Assembly: GCA_947247005.1 (NCBI GenBank)
Contig: OX365950.1
Coordinates: forward strand, 12,722,720-12,786,719
Direction: 5' to 3'
DNA from: Spisula solida
Lineage: Eukaryota > Mollusca > Bivalvia > Venerida > Mactridae
Length of the DNA: 64,000 bases
Below the pieces are notes generated by a model, which was given only the letters and a program-made list of their open reading frames with translations, ran no database searches and had not been told where the DNA came from. Below are positions 33,020-46,089 of this stretch, piece after piece; the stretch's first letter is position 1, and each line of letters starts with the position of its first letter. The translations under genes and the position numbers were made by a program.

Positions 33020-33200
33020 TTTAGGTCTGTGAAGTTGGCAGTTAGCTGTTAGATGATAACTTAGAAGTTAACTTAAAAAATGATTTTCGAGTAAACATCT
33101 GGTAGATGTTAATTCAGATGTTAACTCAGAAGCTAACTAAAAAAATATTATCGAGTGAACTTCTGGCAGAAGTTAACTCAGATGTTAACTCAGAAGTTAA
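33020..33200 (+). repeat. ~65-bp tandem repeat interrupted by a SINE
   Basis: Units of the type 'gttaactcagaagttaact', then A-rich, then 'cgagtgaac' repeat about three times before the SINE at 33205 and resume after it at 33652-33690. Confidence 0.6.
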
Positions 33201-33204
33201 ATAA

Positions 33205-33651
33205 GCGGATTTAGCTCAGTGGTAACGCACTGGGCTGTCAATCCAGAGGTCGTGGGTTCAATCCCTGGCATCGGCTCTTGACATATACTGAAATATTTAT
33301 AATATTTCCCGCTATATCTGGCCGTGTGGTCTGCAAGTATCTTGAAGTGCCAGGAAGCTGTGTATCGGTGCTGTACACCGGGCACATTAAAGAACCAGAC
33401 TGTCTATTCGAAATAAGAGCTAGGCGCACTTCTGCAGCGCCGGACATGCCTGTATCTAGTGTCTCTCTCTCCCTTCAGGGGCTTTCTCTCAGTCTGTCCC
33501 TCTGGTCAGATCATGCTGTATCTGCACTGGTAGAGGATGCACCTGCGCCCTTGTGGCTGCAACAAAAAATATAATGTAAAGTGCCTTTGAACGTGCGTTC
33601 GCATGGAAAGGGCGCTATATAAATCTGGTATATTTATTTATTTATTTTATT
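33205..33651 (+). mobile_element. tRNA-derived SINE, Asp-like head, shared central core
   Basis: The head looks like a tRNA with anticodon GTC (Asp): box A TTAGCTCAGTGG and box B GGTTCAATCCC. The body carries 'gtgtatcggtgctgtacacc' and 'gggcacattaaagaaccaga'. The tail has 'aaagggcgctatataaatc' and ends in (TTTA)n. It is inserted within the tandem repeat 33020-33690. Confidence 0.8.
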
Positions 33652-33951
33652 TTAACTCAAAACTATTTTTCGAGTGAACTCAGAAGTTAACTCATGAAAT
33701 ACCTTCCATAAGGCTCCCAACATCATTGTCAACATATCTCTTGACTGGAACCCTCAAGAAAGGACCACAAATGACATATATATATAACAATGTAATAGAC
33801 AATGAGCTTAAGATCATTAATAAATGATCATGTACGAAGTTACACTTTTACGTCAGATTGGAATTATTATATTGGTTAAGAAATTTTGCAAAATTTAAAT
33901 TCAGTGATACAAAAGAGTATAGCTAAACTCATTTGAAATTCAACCGTTTAC

Positions 33952-34106
33952 CAGGTCTAGACACTAACTATTTTGGCCACTGGTCCGACAGGGTAAATGG
34001 GCCAAATTTGTAAATAGGACAGTTACTGGTCCTCCAGAACTTTCACTGGTCCTTCTGGATTTTCACTGGTCTCAGACCAGCGGACCAGTGTTAGTGTCGA
34101 GCCCTG
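33952..34106. mobile_element. 155-bp MITE with CAGG...CCTG ends
   Basis: Inverted ends CAGGTCTAGACACTAAC and GTTAGTGTCGAGCCCTG. The internal part repeats 'ggtccttctggattttcact' and contains the palindrome GGTCTCAGACC. Flanked by TTTAC on both sides. The sibling units at about 44390 and 62445 have the uninterrupted site, which proves an insertion. Ends resemble hAT MITEs, although hATs normally duplicate 8 bp. Confidence 0.8.
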
Positions 34107-37100
34107 TTTACAGTTCAACTGTTCACTGTGGTTTCAGGTGACCTTAAATCAATTAATTGCTTGCAATATGGAGATTGAATTCGACATCCAGAATAACATA
34201 TTACAACATTACTTGTGTATACATCGCTATACTCAGGTTTAATAGTTTATTTAGTTTGCACCTATAGTGAGATTCTTACTCATATTGTACGGTACCATTG
34301 GTTAGCAATGCGCAACACGACATAATTGGACCACTCGGCTATTGAAACACATCATGAAAGGTTGCGCACGTAACTGGCATGCAACTATATCATTTAAAAG
34401 ATCACATATGTTGACATATCACAAAAAGGACGGACTTCGGTAAGTGAGATTCGAGATTCAATGTTGAGCTAGCCGAATTCCGTAAGAACTTTTAAACATA
34501 TGTATTTTCTGCATGCATAAGTATTTAATTTAAGTGTTTTGTATGTTTACAAATGGAACATAACAGTTCAAAACTAATTCAGACCATTTACTTTTTAATT
34601 AGCATAAATTAAATTAAAAAATCAAGCAAGCAAAAAAGCAAACAAGCGAAGTTGTTATTTTACTAGGCTAACATATTTACAATAATGCAATCTTCTATAT
34701 GGGCCTCAACATACAAATGTATTCATTACATGAAAAGCAAGTATAAAAATACAAATAACGAAGTAACAAGTTCAAAGAAAAAAGTAAGACAAAACTATTG
34801 AACACAGTATATGACTCATAAAAGTAAACATCTTGATCACTAACATTTGATCACTAACGAAAAAGTTAATTGGTACGTTAATAATTGGTATAATAATATT
34901 GAACTAAACAAAATGTCTTCACATGATGAGTCTGTTTTATTGCAATGTTTAATTATGGGTATTTCCATTTAATGTAAGCTGACATGAGTTTGTGTCTGCT
35001 TGATCTATTTTGGTTTCTGAAGTGATTCGTGGGCAAGATGCATTGGTATTTTGGTAACATGGAAACATTTAGTAACTTACTAAGTTGTCAAAAGTCACAC
35101 TACGCCCCTGGCTGGTTTTGTTCGTACAATTGCGTGATATATCCAGGCCCCGTGTTCACAAAGAATTGGTTATCAGGATCAGGCTCAAGCTCCATTTTAT
35201 TTTATTTCAAGTAAATTAAATATATTGATAGAAAGATTATTTCTTTTAAGCAGAGAAAACAATATTGGTATTTCCTTTAATTTTAAAGACAAATAAATAA
35301 GTATTAATGCATAGTTACAGAAATATTGTGGTTAATAAATTGAAGCTGGGTTTTGAGCTTGATCCTGAACGTCTCAGATTAGTTTCGGTATCAAGTACAA
35401 TCAATCCTTTTTTGTAAGAAAAAAAAGTTTTCAAGGGTCGTAATCTGTTATCTAGAAACTGTTTTGGTGTTCTGTAACTACTAAGGAATATAGAATTGCA
35501 TAACTGTACATATTATTTAAAAGAAATAGCAAAAACAGAATGGAGCTTAAGCCTGATCCTGAAAACTGATTCTTTGTGAACACGGGGCCTGATGTCCGTA
35601 ATACATGTATATGAAATAGTGATGTATACTTACTACTAGACTGCTGTCGTGCTATGTATGCATACGTACTCATAAATACACGTTCGTGTTTGATTGCTTC
35701 TCACAAAGATACACGTTATCATAACTGGCATGGATTTAATATCAGCTATATAAGGGACTGATGGCTACAAATTTTGTGATCTAATCATATCAGAAATAAA
35801 TTAACAAACTGTGTATTCCATTTCGATCAGGGCAGCAACAATATGTGAGAAATTTCCATACATTTACGTAATACCAAATTATACGATATAGTGATTACGC
35901 CAGTTTTAACGAGACCATAGGGAACTGAATGTCAGTAATGAGTTTTACTGTGTGGTGCCAGTTGATGGCAATCTTGAAAAACGTAAATCATCTAAAACAA
36001 TATCAGTTTCAATTAACCGAAGTTGTAAAATAATACGATGTTCGCATTCTCGTCCTCTCGCGTATCTGGAATTGATGTTCGAGAATTGTAACAGCTTATA
36101 TAGTAAGAGTTAAATGTTAGGCTAACTAAATGTCAATAACCTTATTTAAAATATAGATACTAATAGTATCGAATAGCAAGTATTTTACCAAAACATCCTA
36201 CGCGTGGAAAGCAAAATTACCATTAAATAACAGTGTATACCAATCAAATGTTGCATCTCTTATTGACACCTATGACTAAATATTTATAACAGTCAAAGTG
36301 ATTGGTGTTAATCGAAGCAACATTGTACTTAACAACCACATATCGATTAAAACCAATGACTAACAACGTATATCTAACATTCAAAACTTGCTTCTTTTGC
36401 ATCTTTTATTGACTGCAATATCTTAATATTTAGAACAACCTTAAGTTTCTTCATTTACGACCAGTGGCTAACTTTGCCTTACAGTTAGATTTAATATAGA
36501 ACGTCAACATAGAACATAGGTGTCCTTGAAAGTAAATACCATTTTTATTAATTTGTCCAAACCATAGGAATCTAAGAACCAAATATTTCAAAACGCATTT
36601 CTCTAACTGGCTAACCATACAAACTTTACATGTCTAATGTCCACAACCTCAACTCGTACTAGTTTTGCTATATAATTGCTTAATACATTTATTATGCTTC
36701 TCTGAATAGAATTTGATAATGTCATTTTTAACCTACACACACAAACTGTTTATACAACTTTATATGCCGAATAAAGTAATGACATGCTGTGTTTACCACC
36801 AGAGACTAACTATGCCTAACAGTTGACATGTTGCTTCCTCTAACACAAGATACTATGCTTTATCACCTAAAAGTGCTTCTTTTGATATCAGTGATTAACT
36901 TTGACTTTCAACTAATTGTTTTTTCCTTTATGTGTATCCAATATTTCATTTGGGAAGCGCTATTCGTTAACCCTGTCTATCTTTTCAAACCTAACGTTTG
37001 TAATTTTGACGATCTGATATAAAACGCATATCATGTCTTTGAATACATGTAGATATAATTAATGCAACAATTAGCAACGTCTCGGTATCTAATAATGTTA

Positions 37101-38051
37101 TTATGTTAGGTGTGGTAACATAATTAATATTTTTCGATGATTCAAGTACACATAATAATAGGAAAATGTCTTTGAAGCAAAATCCGTCCCTTCCGGTAAT
37201 GAATATAATGCACACCTAGTGCCTTCCTTCACATTCTTCCATATGTTATGCCTTTCCCGATACATACACAATCTTCGGTGCAAAATCTAATAAATGCGTT
37301 CATGTAATCACCTTCCATGTGAACAATACTTAACAGCGTGCCAGTTGAAACTAAAAACATTGACTCTGCTCGTTTTCAAAAAGACAATCAAACTCACTTG
37401 TTTAAAATGGCATATCAGTGATATTCAATATTCAGTTGGAGGTTTCAAGACACTATTCGCGTGTACAGCTTGTGTTTTATGCGCTATATCAATATTTTCA
37501 ATTAATTAATTAATTAAAGTTTAATTAATTAATTTTCAAATAACCCGGTGCGGAGTTACAAATGTGTATAACAAGTCAACACATACATTTCCATTTTCAA
37601 TCACTTTCGTTTAAGTTACGGTGCCATGTTTTCGTAAGTAGTTAGGTATCCTATTAATAAATATTGTAAGACTAAACATCTGAGTTTCAAATATTTGTTT
37701 TTCAAAATTTGTTGGCGAACCCTCTCCCAGTGGGTTGGATTCGAACTCTTGAGACTGAAACGACAACAGCAGAATGGTCGTTTTTTTAATCGTGGGTTCA
37801 AATCGCAAACAATAGAAGAGGATTCACATACGATTTTTAAATATATAATGGACAGCTTCTGCCACAGGCATAAATATCCTTTCCACTGCCATAGCGTACT
37901 AATGCAGACTAAAGTATTTTACGGGCCCAAGGACGTGCACAGTTTTGGGCCCACTGGCCCCCTTCAAAGAGGGCTTTGAACGTAGGTTGTCCAAAACTGA
38001 AATTACTGGTTATACCAGTCATTACGATACGAGTCCCTGTGGAATTGCATT

Positions 38052-38487
38052 AACATTTAGCGCCAAAAAGTTGTTATTTTTCAATAGAAGGAATGTAAGG
38101 CTAGACAAAGGGGTCGGGATCAATGCCTTAAAGGGGCCCCAAATTAGGCCTACCTAGCTAATAATAAAAAAGTTATTCGCGCAAAGGGTCACTGTCAAAT
38201 CGTCCTTTCCGATGACCTTTAGTCGCAATTTTGACAAGTATGCCTTCTTTCACTTTTGGTCGGGTGTGTAACATTTAGCGCCAAAAATTTGTTATTTTTC
38301 AATAGAAGGAATATAAGGCTATACCAAGGGGTCGGAATAAATGCCTTAAAGGGGCCCCAAATTAGGCCGACCTAGCTAATAATAAAAAAGTTATTCGCGC
38401 AAGGGTCACTGTCAAATCGTCCTTTCCGATGACCTTTAGTCGCAATTTTGACAAGTATGCCTTCTTTCACTTTCGGTCGGGTGTGTA
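38052..38487 (+). repeat. 218-bp direct tandem duplication
   Basis: Two copies start 'aacatttagcgccaaaaa' at 38052 and 38270 and differ by only a handful of bases, so the duplication is recent. The block interrupts unit A and is absent from B, C and D. Confidence 0.88.
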
Positions 38488-40389
38488 ACACCCGAGTGTT
38501 TCAAGTTTTTATCAGTGTTGCAAGTCAATAATGTCTCAGGGACGGTATATAGGGTCCATATGAATTTCACCTAGGCCGAAAAAAAGCTAGGTAGCGGAAA
38601 GGATATAAACCAAGCAACGTATATGTCTGCAAGACGTCTAAGTATTAAAAACTATTTAATATTTTTTACAAATTACTACACAGCAGGGAATAAAATTGTT
38701 GACTGGTACATTACTTAAATCACACTAATATTATGACATTCGAGATTAGTTTTATAATCTCGTTCCAGTACTTGGGTTCTTATGTTGATGTAATGGTATA
38801 TACTTATATGTGGTTGGAATCCAGGAATCTTAAACTGTAACATTAAGGGACATGTGATGTTCGTCTTGCCCCTTCTCGTACATCACTGTGCCAAACATTC
38901 TCAGTACATTTAGTTAACCAGACATGATGACAGAAAATGGGCATGAGAAAGACGTAGAAATGTTTCAAATGAACTAAACACTCACGCCTGATGCTATCAA
39001 TACATCATGAATAACAGCATGTCAAATTGATTTCGAAGTGGGCATTGTGTTAGTCTGGTATAACATTTGATACTGATATGCTGTTTTAAAGCAGAACGAA
39101 CACACCTGAAGTTAAAAAACTTTAAACTTGACAAATACGAGTAGAATAATAATGTTTTCGTTTACCTGGCGAAGGTTACTGTATCTATTCAAAATATTGA
39201 AGAATATTAAATCAGTTTACTTCACATGCGTAGTAATAACCGTGTACATGTAGTTAACAAAAATAGCGCGAATAAATTTTAAATTTCACGATATTATTTA
39301 TCACAAAACACGTGTACTTACGTCAGTCAGATATTCTACCAACAATTCACTCCACTTTGTTTGCGTAATCTCCGGAATCACACACAATGCTAATGTTCAC
39401 TCAAGATTGTCTGTCAGAAAGCTGGCTGTAAATGCAGTATAAAACATGCACCTATCAAACAGTTATCATTCATCAAACATTTTCATTCCAAACCACTTCA
39501 CGCAATACAGTGAAACTTAATAACAGGGTTTATACACTCACCGCAGCTCTATTAGTCACTTTGCTTGGAATATGTTTTTCAACAAAAATAACTACGTTGT
39601 TTATTAGAATTATTTAATAACCATACTGCAGCGTTATACTTGATGTTACTATAGCTGCACAGCAATCAGTCTAATCCTCCTTCGGCAATGATAGAATATA
39701 ATACTTATTATAATTAATATGTAGGCGATGCTATTAACACTGTTAGGAAGACATGTACTATATTCAAATTAAACTAAACTAACTGCACAATTAGCCACGC
39801 GAATAAACGATCATAAATGCGTATAAGGGAATTTATCTTACAACTGTGCACACTTTATTTAGCGATTCATTATTTAACACAATTTGTTACAATGGTTTAA
39901 TTTCCCCTGGTATTGTCGTCATTATAACATTTTTGAGCAAGCTATGTTCCTACTCAGTGGTCTACCTGATCGCTTTCCAACCAAGTTACACGTAGTGTAA
40001 GTCCAGAATTTTGATGTGTAGATATCGTCACATCAGATGGTTATTGCTTAGCATGCATGTTGGAGAATACCAATATTAATTACTACCAACAACATTGTCA
40101 TTAAATGCCAATACTTGTATGTTATAACAATGACAGACAACGGTTGCTATGAGTTATACCGCCATTGTCATGTTTGTGCTGTGATATTGATGTACTCACA
40201 GTCAATCTGTATATTCATCTAGTATCAAACATCCGTTTGGTGTCTCATCGAGAAATAAATTGTAAGTGTCTGTTTACGATGTTTATGTGCTCTTATGAAC
40301 AACCCTTCTACACGTTTCAGATCTATATTTGGGATGGTACTACTGATCAACTAATTCATTAATACTAGACTAGTACTATATGTGTACAT

Positions 40390-43300
40390 GTATACACTTT
40401 AGTTAAATAAAGATAAAAGTACACGTTCATCAAAAAGATACACGTTATCCTAACTTGTATGGATTTAATATTTGATATATGGGGCTGATGTCCGTAAAAT
40501 ATTGTGATCTAATTAAACGAGAAATAAATTAATAAACAATGAAATCCGTCTCGATCAGGGCAGCAACCATCTGTGAGAGATTTTGTGTTGCATACATTTA
40601 ATAACAAATTATGTCATATAGTGATTATGACAGTATTAATGACACCACAGGGAGCTGATTGTCAGTAATGAGTTTTTAATGTGTGTCGTCGGTTAGTGGC
40701 AATCTTGTAAAACGTAAATTATCCTAAACATTATCAGTTTCGATTAACTGACAATATATTTCACTCGTCGTAAAGTAATAAGAGGTTCGCATTCTCGTCA
40801 TCAGACGCTTATCTTGATTTGATCAACGAGATTCGAAAAAATGTATGTGGTAAAGTAAGTTAACTTAAATATTAAGTTAAATAAATGGCTATAACCTTAA
40901 TTAAAATGTAGATACTTTACTACAATATCAGATATATCTGACCTTATAAACACATTTGTATTGAATATTAAGTATTTTGATAACGAAAGAGTCTGCATAC
41001 ATCTACACAACCACCTACAATTCGACGGTATAACAATGCCTAACAATCAAATGTTGCATATTTTATTGACACTCAGGACTAATTAATTATTCTAACAATC
41101 ATATGCCTAACAGTCAAATGTTGCTTCGTTAAACACCAATGGCTAACTATACCGAACAATCCACTGTTGCTTCGTTTAAACCCCGGGAAAGAAGTTACTT
41201 TGTACACTAAACATTCAACATCAAAGGTTTAACATTATCTAATGAACACCTTTTTCTGACATTCCTGGAAAGATGATGTTAATACTCAATCTGGAAATGT
41301 ACTTTTCAGAAAAAAAGTTTATACTGTCTGCTACAAAATTTGAATTGTCCTCCCAGATAATTGGCAGGTGCACTTTTGACTAAGAAGAAATGACTGCCTA
41401 GCTTGTGTGTGAGTCACACACTGATGTGAACATTTGGTATGTGGCGGGGAAATATAACTTCAGTATTTATTGAGATAAAAATGACCTGACGATTTTTTCT
41501 GTATATTTTTTGTATAGACAACTGTAACAGTTTCTCGCCTCTATCTACAAATATGCCTAATTGCCTGCCGGTTAGTGATTCTCAGTACTCCGTATCCGGC
41601 CTTTAACGTAAATGGTTAACTACACCGAGCAGCCCAATGTTGCTTCCAATGGCTAAATATTCCTAAATGTAACAGTCAAATGTTACTTCGTTTAACACCA
41701 GTGTTTATGCCTCAGAACCGAATAGTGCTTCTATTGATACCAGTGACTTACTATGCCTTACAACCAATTGTTGTGTCCTTTAATTGCATCAAATATTTAG
41801 TTTTGGAACCGCTATTCGTTAGTCTTCTCTGACTTTTCAAACCTAACATTCGACATATTGAAGGTCTGATACAAAATACAATTTACTTATAATTTCTTTG
41901 AACACATGTAAAAGTTATTAACACGTAAATTAGCAACGTCTCGGCATCTAATAATGTTATAATGCCAGGTTTGGTAACATAATTAATATTTTCCAATGAT
42001 TCAAGTAAATATAATAATAGGAAACTGTCTTAGAAGCATTTCGGTAATCAATATAATGAAACTATTCCATGCACTCCCAGTGTGTTCACTTTTTTATATG
42101 TTTTGTCTTTATCGTTACTTACATATTATACAGCGCAATCTCTTATTAGAAAGTCAATCGAATCACCTTTAAGTAGATTTCTAGGGATGCAAATATACAC
42201 TTTGTTAATAGCTACACATTTATGTTTTCCGCCGTTTTTGTTTGTTTAGCCTGCGAACGTGTGTTTCAGTAACCATTTAGATATCGTACTAATAACCGTA
42301 TTTATATAAGACAATACATCCGATTAGAGCGTTCTAAGCCTTCATATTATTTGAAACTTTTTTAAAAAGGTGTTTGTGAACCCATTCCAAGTGTTTGGGA
42401 TTCGAACACACGATCGGTGTACAGACCTACCTGTCCAACTTAATTTTTCGCGAACTCATATATGTAAATTCGCGAAGGAACCGATTCGCGAATATAAGTG
42501 AAATTGAAAAACCCGCGAATATAAAGAGATTGACAGTTCTGCATTAGACAGTCATATAAGCCATGTGTGATATGTTTATATAGTTGAAATTATAAGATAA
42601 TCATTGTTAACGACTTGATTGATATAAAAATATACAGCATAATATTATAATAAAACATTGACTTGCAGGATCTACATTTATTTCCATTACACTTATATTA
42701 TGACATTGGATGTTAGCTTTATAATCTATGACTTGGATTTGACGTTGGAGAATGGGTTTTCGTCAAAACTCAATGGTTTTATTCAGCGACAGGTGATGTT
42801 CCCTTAGCTTCGTTCTTCACCAACCAGACTCTGCCAACAAGCTTTGTTAATAAACAAGTGCAATTTTTAAAATCAAACCTAATGCCAAAACATGGCATGT
42901 AAAGTCACAGATATGGTTCCAATGAACACGCGCGCATCAGTAAGTCAATCCATCCATTCATTCATCCATCCATCCATCCGAAATTTAATTTTTGAAGCGA
43001 TGAAACATTTAATATTTTAGACATATATGAATCGGAATGAATACACTGAATTGAAATTCAAAATTTTGTGTTACATATACAATAACGAGCTCGCTTACCT
43101 GTTAAAATTTACTGCGTATTTTAAAAGTTTACTCTATTTCAACTGCGGAGTGATAACCGCTTACATATAGCTAACCAAACAAGCGCATTAAGTTGATATT
43201 TCACGATATTATTTATCACAAAACACGTATTCTTACGTCAGACAGATATCCAGATATTCTACAAACACTTCACTCCACTTTGTTTGTATAAATCCCGGAA

Positions 43301-43790
43301 TCACACAATGTTTGCCAAGCTCAATGTTCAGTGTTATCCGTCGGCAAGCTGGCTGAGGATGCCGTATGAAACATGCGGCATCTCAAACATTTATCATTTA
43401 TCTCAATTCTAAACCTCTTCACACAATGCTATAAACCATAATAGCGGCGTCTATACAATAATACGCATCGACACTAGTCAATAAGCATTGAATATGTTTC
43501 TCAAACAACATAGAGTTGAGTAACCTATTATATTATTTTATAACAGGAACGTTATAATATATAGTTTATATATTATATATAGTATATATTGTTTCTAGGG
43601 TCTAGGTTAATAATCAAACTATTACACTTAATGTAACTATTTTAGCAAGCAAGCCTTAGGTCCTAAGTCGCGAAGCTTTCTATCCGATCCAATGAAAGAA
43701 TAAACTTATTGTTTTAGTAAATATTTAGGTTGTGCTATTAACATTGAATGTAGTGATATGTTTAAAACAAACTAAACTACCCGTACTTCA
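40390..43790 (+). repeat. Short repeat unit B
   Basis: Starts with the 'acacgttatcctaacttgta' block (unit A: 35710) and shares 'gatcagggcagcaacc' (40553), the 'ttgcttcgtt' minisatellite words (41110-41770), 'cacgatattatttatcacaa' (43202) and the 'actccactttgtttg' block. It lacks the head of units A and C and is cut off after 'aaactaaactac' near 43785. Confidence 0.68.
42947..42979 (+). repeat. (ATCC)n-rich microsatellite
   Basis: Alternating ATCC and ATTC tetranucleotides inside unit B, absent from the other units. Confidence 0.75.
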
Positions 43791-45371
43791 TGTCAGTGTA
43801 GTTATCATTTATAATTACTTCCCTTTATGGCTAATTATGCACATAATTCAAAGTCCATAGTGTGTCATTCATTGTGGAGTGAGTATAAACGCTTGCTTGA
43901 AATATCCATTTTTTGGGGATGTGGATGGTTCATTGTATGTCTGACTCTTGCGTGGAGAGGTGCTGCCGTTGTTTCTGTGTGGCTTTGGATGGTATGTGCG
44001 CTACAGTAATAACAACAAATTCAACCAATAACGTAAGGCTGCGCACAAATATTTATAAACATCGGCCTGCTCCAAATCCTCCAAATCCATTGGCCAGAGA
44101 CAAGGGCGTCGAGAAGAGGAAATGGCGGCATATTGGACATTCCTTCCATATGGCTCCAAACACATTAATTTCTTGACTGGAGCCATCAAGTTAGAAACAC
44201 GAGGGACGTATATGCATAGGAAATAACAATGTACTAGACAAAGAGCTTTATCTCATTAATAAATTATCACGAATGCTGTTACATTTTATTAGTTTTACGT
44301 CAGATAAGAATGATTAATTATTGGTTTAGAAATTTTGCAAAATTCAAGTGATACAAAAAAGTATAGCCAAACTAATTTAAAATTCAGCCGTTTACTGTTT
44401 CACTTGTTGTATAATTTAACTGTTAACTGTGGTTTCAGGTGACTTAAAATCAATTACAATTGTAATTGCTTGCAATCTGAATTTGAATTCAACATCCAGA
44501 ATATTTTCACATTCTGTCTTGTGCATACCCAGCTATACCCAGATTTGATAGTACGGTGCCATCGGCTAGCAATACCCACCATGCATTTACATCATGATGT
44601 AGGGTTACAGATGTTATAATATCACAAAAAGTAAGGACTTTTAAACATATACATATACTGCATGCATAAACATATCATTATTTGTTTTGTATGTTTACAA
44701 AGTGGAGCAGAATAGTGCTATAGAAATTAAGATCATTTACATTTTAATTTTCAAAAATCAGTTAACTGACATAAGTAACATGCTTTGGTTTCTGAAGTTT
44801 ATCGCGGGCAGGGTGAATTTGTATTTTGATAACAAGGAATCATTAAGTAACTAACTTCGTTGTCAAATGTCTCACTACGCCCCTGACTGGTTTTGTTAGA
44901 GCATCCCACTACGTCCCTGACTGTACTGCCAAAACAAATTACATGCTCTATCTATATTTTTTTAATATATTAATTTTAAAAATAGTGATTCATACTTGCT
45001 ACGAGATGTAGTGATATATATGCATACATACCAATACAGCAACGTTCTTGTTTTGATCGCTTTTCATAATACTAATTATCATAACTTGCATGTATTGAAT
45101 ATCAAATATATATGTGGGACTGAAGACAATAACATTTCGTGATCTTATCAAAACACGAATAAATTGAAAAACAGTGAAATCTATCTCGACCAGGACAGCA
45201 GCAATCTGAGAGAGATTTTGTGTTCGATACATTTTATAACAAATTAACAAAGAGAGCTAGTTACCAGTAATGAATTTAATGTGTGGTGCCTGTTGATGGG
45301 AATCTTGTAAACGTGTCTTATTGAAACAGTATATGTATCAATTAACTGAAGATAGTTTTCACTCGTCGTGA

Positions 45372-45578
45372 TACGATCCTTCTATACACCCATACACATT
45401 GACAAAACCAAGAGTTGAGCAACCTATCCGTCAACGTTCTTATTCACAGCGTATAATAGACGACTGGAACAATCTAAGTGTGCAAATTGTTATTGCGAAA
45501 AGTGAAGAAACATTTAAATCACTCTTGTACAAAGACCCTGCGAAATTACGGCGGTTGGATATTACACCGATTCATTGA
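45372..45578 (+). pseudogene. Fragment of a non-LTR retrotransposon C-terminus
   Basis: An open frame of 68 codons, with no start, ends in TGA at 45576. It contains RQRSYSQRIIDDWNNLS and ETFKSLLYKDP, resembling the 'F(F)SxRVxxxWNSLP...F K x x L' tail of LINE reverse transcriptases. It sits in a ~700-bp insertion specific to unit C (about 45365-46060). Confidence 0.5.
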
Positions 45579-46089
45579 CAAATAAAGCAGGTGACAATTT
45601 TAAGAAGTATGTGAGGGGTATTTACGAGTATCTTTACAATGTAATTGGTAAAGTTATTGGATGCCTATTGATTTTAGTGTCACCCAGTATCGACCAGCCA
45701 AGCTGATATATAAGACATCATTTTCTACTTGACCCATATCTTGTAATATCAGGTACCGAGCGGATAAGTACATACTTACTATTCCTTAACTAGTTCGTGG
45801 CTGACCAACCGGTAATATCAGAACAGACCAATGTGGGCCTTCTAAGATTCAAAACTTTGACCCCTTACTCACAAGAAGAATGCCATGATAATTGATGCAC
45901 TAAGTCACAGGGTTGAATAGCACGTATATTTGTCTATGTAATGTTCGACAACTGCCACTATTTATTTCATTGTTTGATTAGTACATAACCCAGCTAAATG
46001 TTACAAAATGTTCTATCTTAGGTTCGATGTCAGAGTCTCCAGATGAAGATACAGCTAAAGATACAGAGTGGACATCAGATAAGATGCGT

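Larger units (their letters stand above)
33690..40380 (+). repeat. Long repeat unit A of the kilobase-scale array
   Basis: Landmarks in order: 'ttgactggaaccctcaag' (33740), 'aagaaattttgcaaaattta' (33877), 'gatcagggcagcaaca' (35826), 'tagcaacgtctcggtatct' (37072), 'aaacacgtgtacttacgtc' (39305), 'acaatgacagacaacggtt' (40126). The same order recurs in unit C, and parts of it in B, D and E. Insertions specific to A include a MITE (33952-34106) and the duplicated block 38052-38487. Confidence 0.75.

Noticed and set aside
33205..33277. Functional tRNA-Asp gene
   Set aside because: The tRNA-like head is followed directly by a SINE body and (TTTA)n tail, and its acceptor stem pairs imperfectly.
37101..37283. 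Possible coding exon ending near 'aaatccgtcccttccggtaatg'
   Set aside because: Conserved in several repeat units only as DNA; no consistent frame or acceptor/donor pair across copies.
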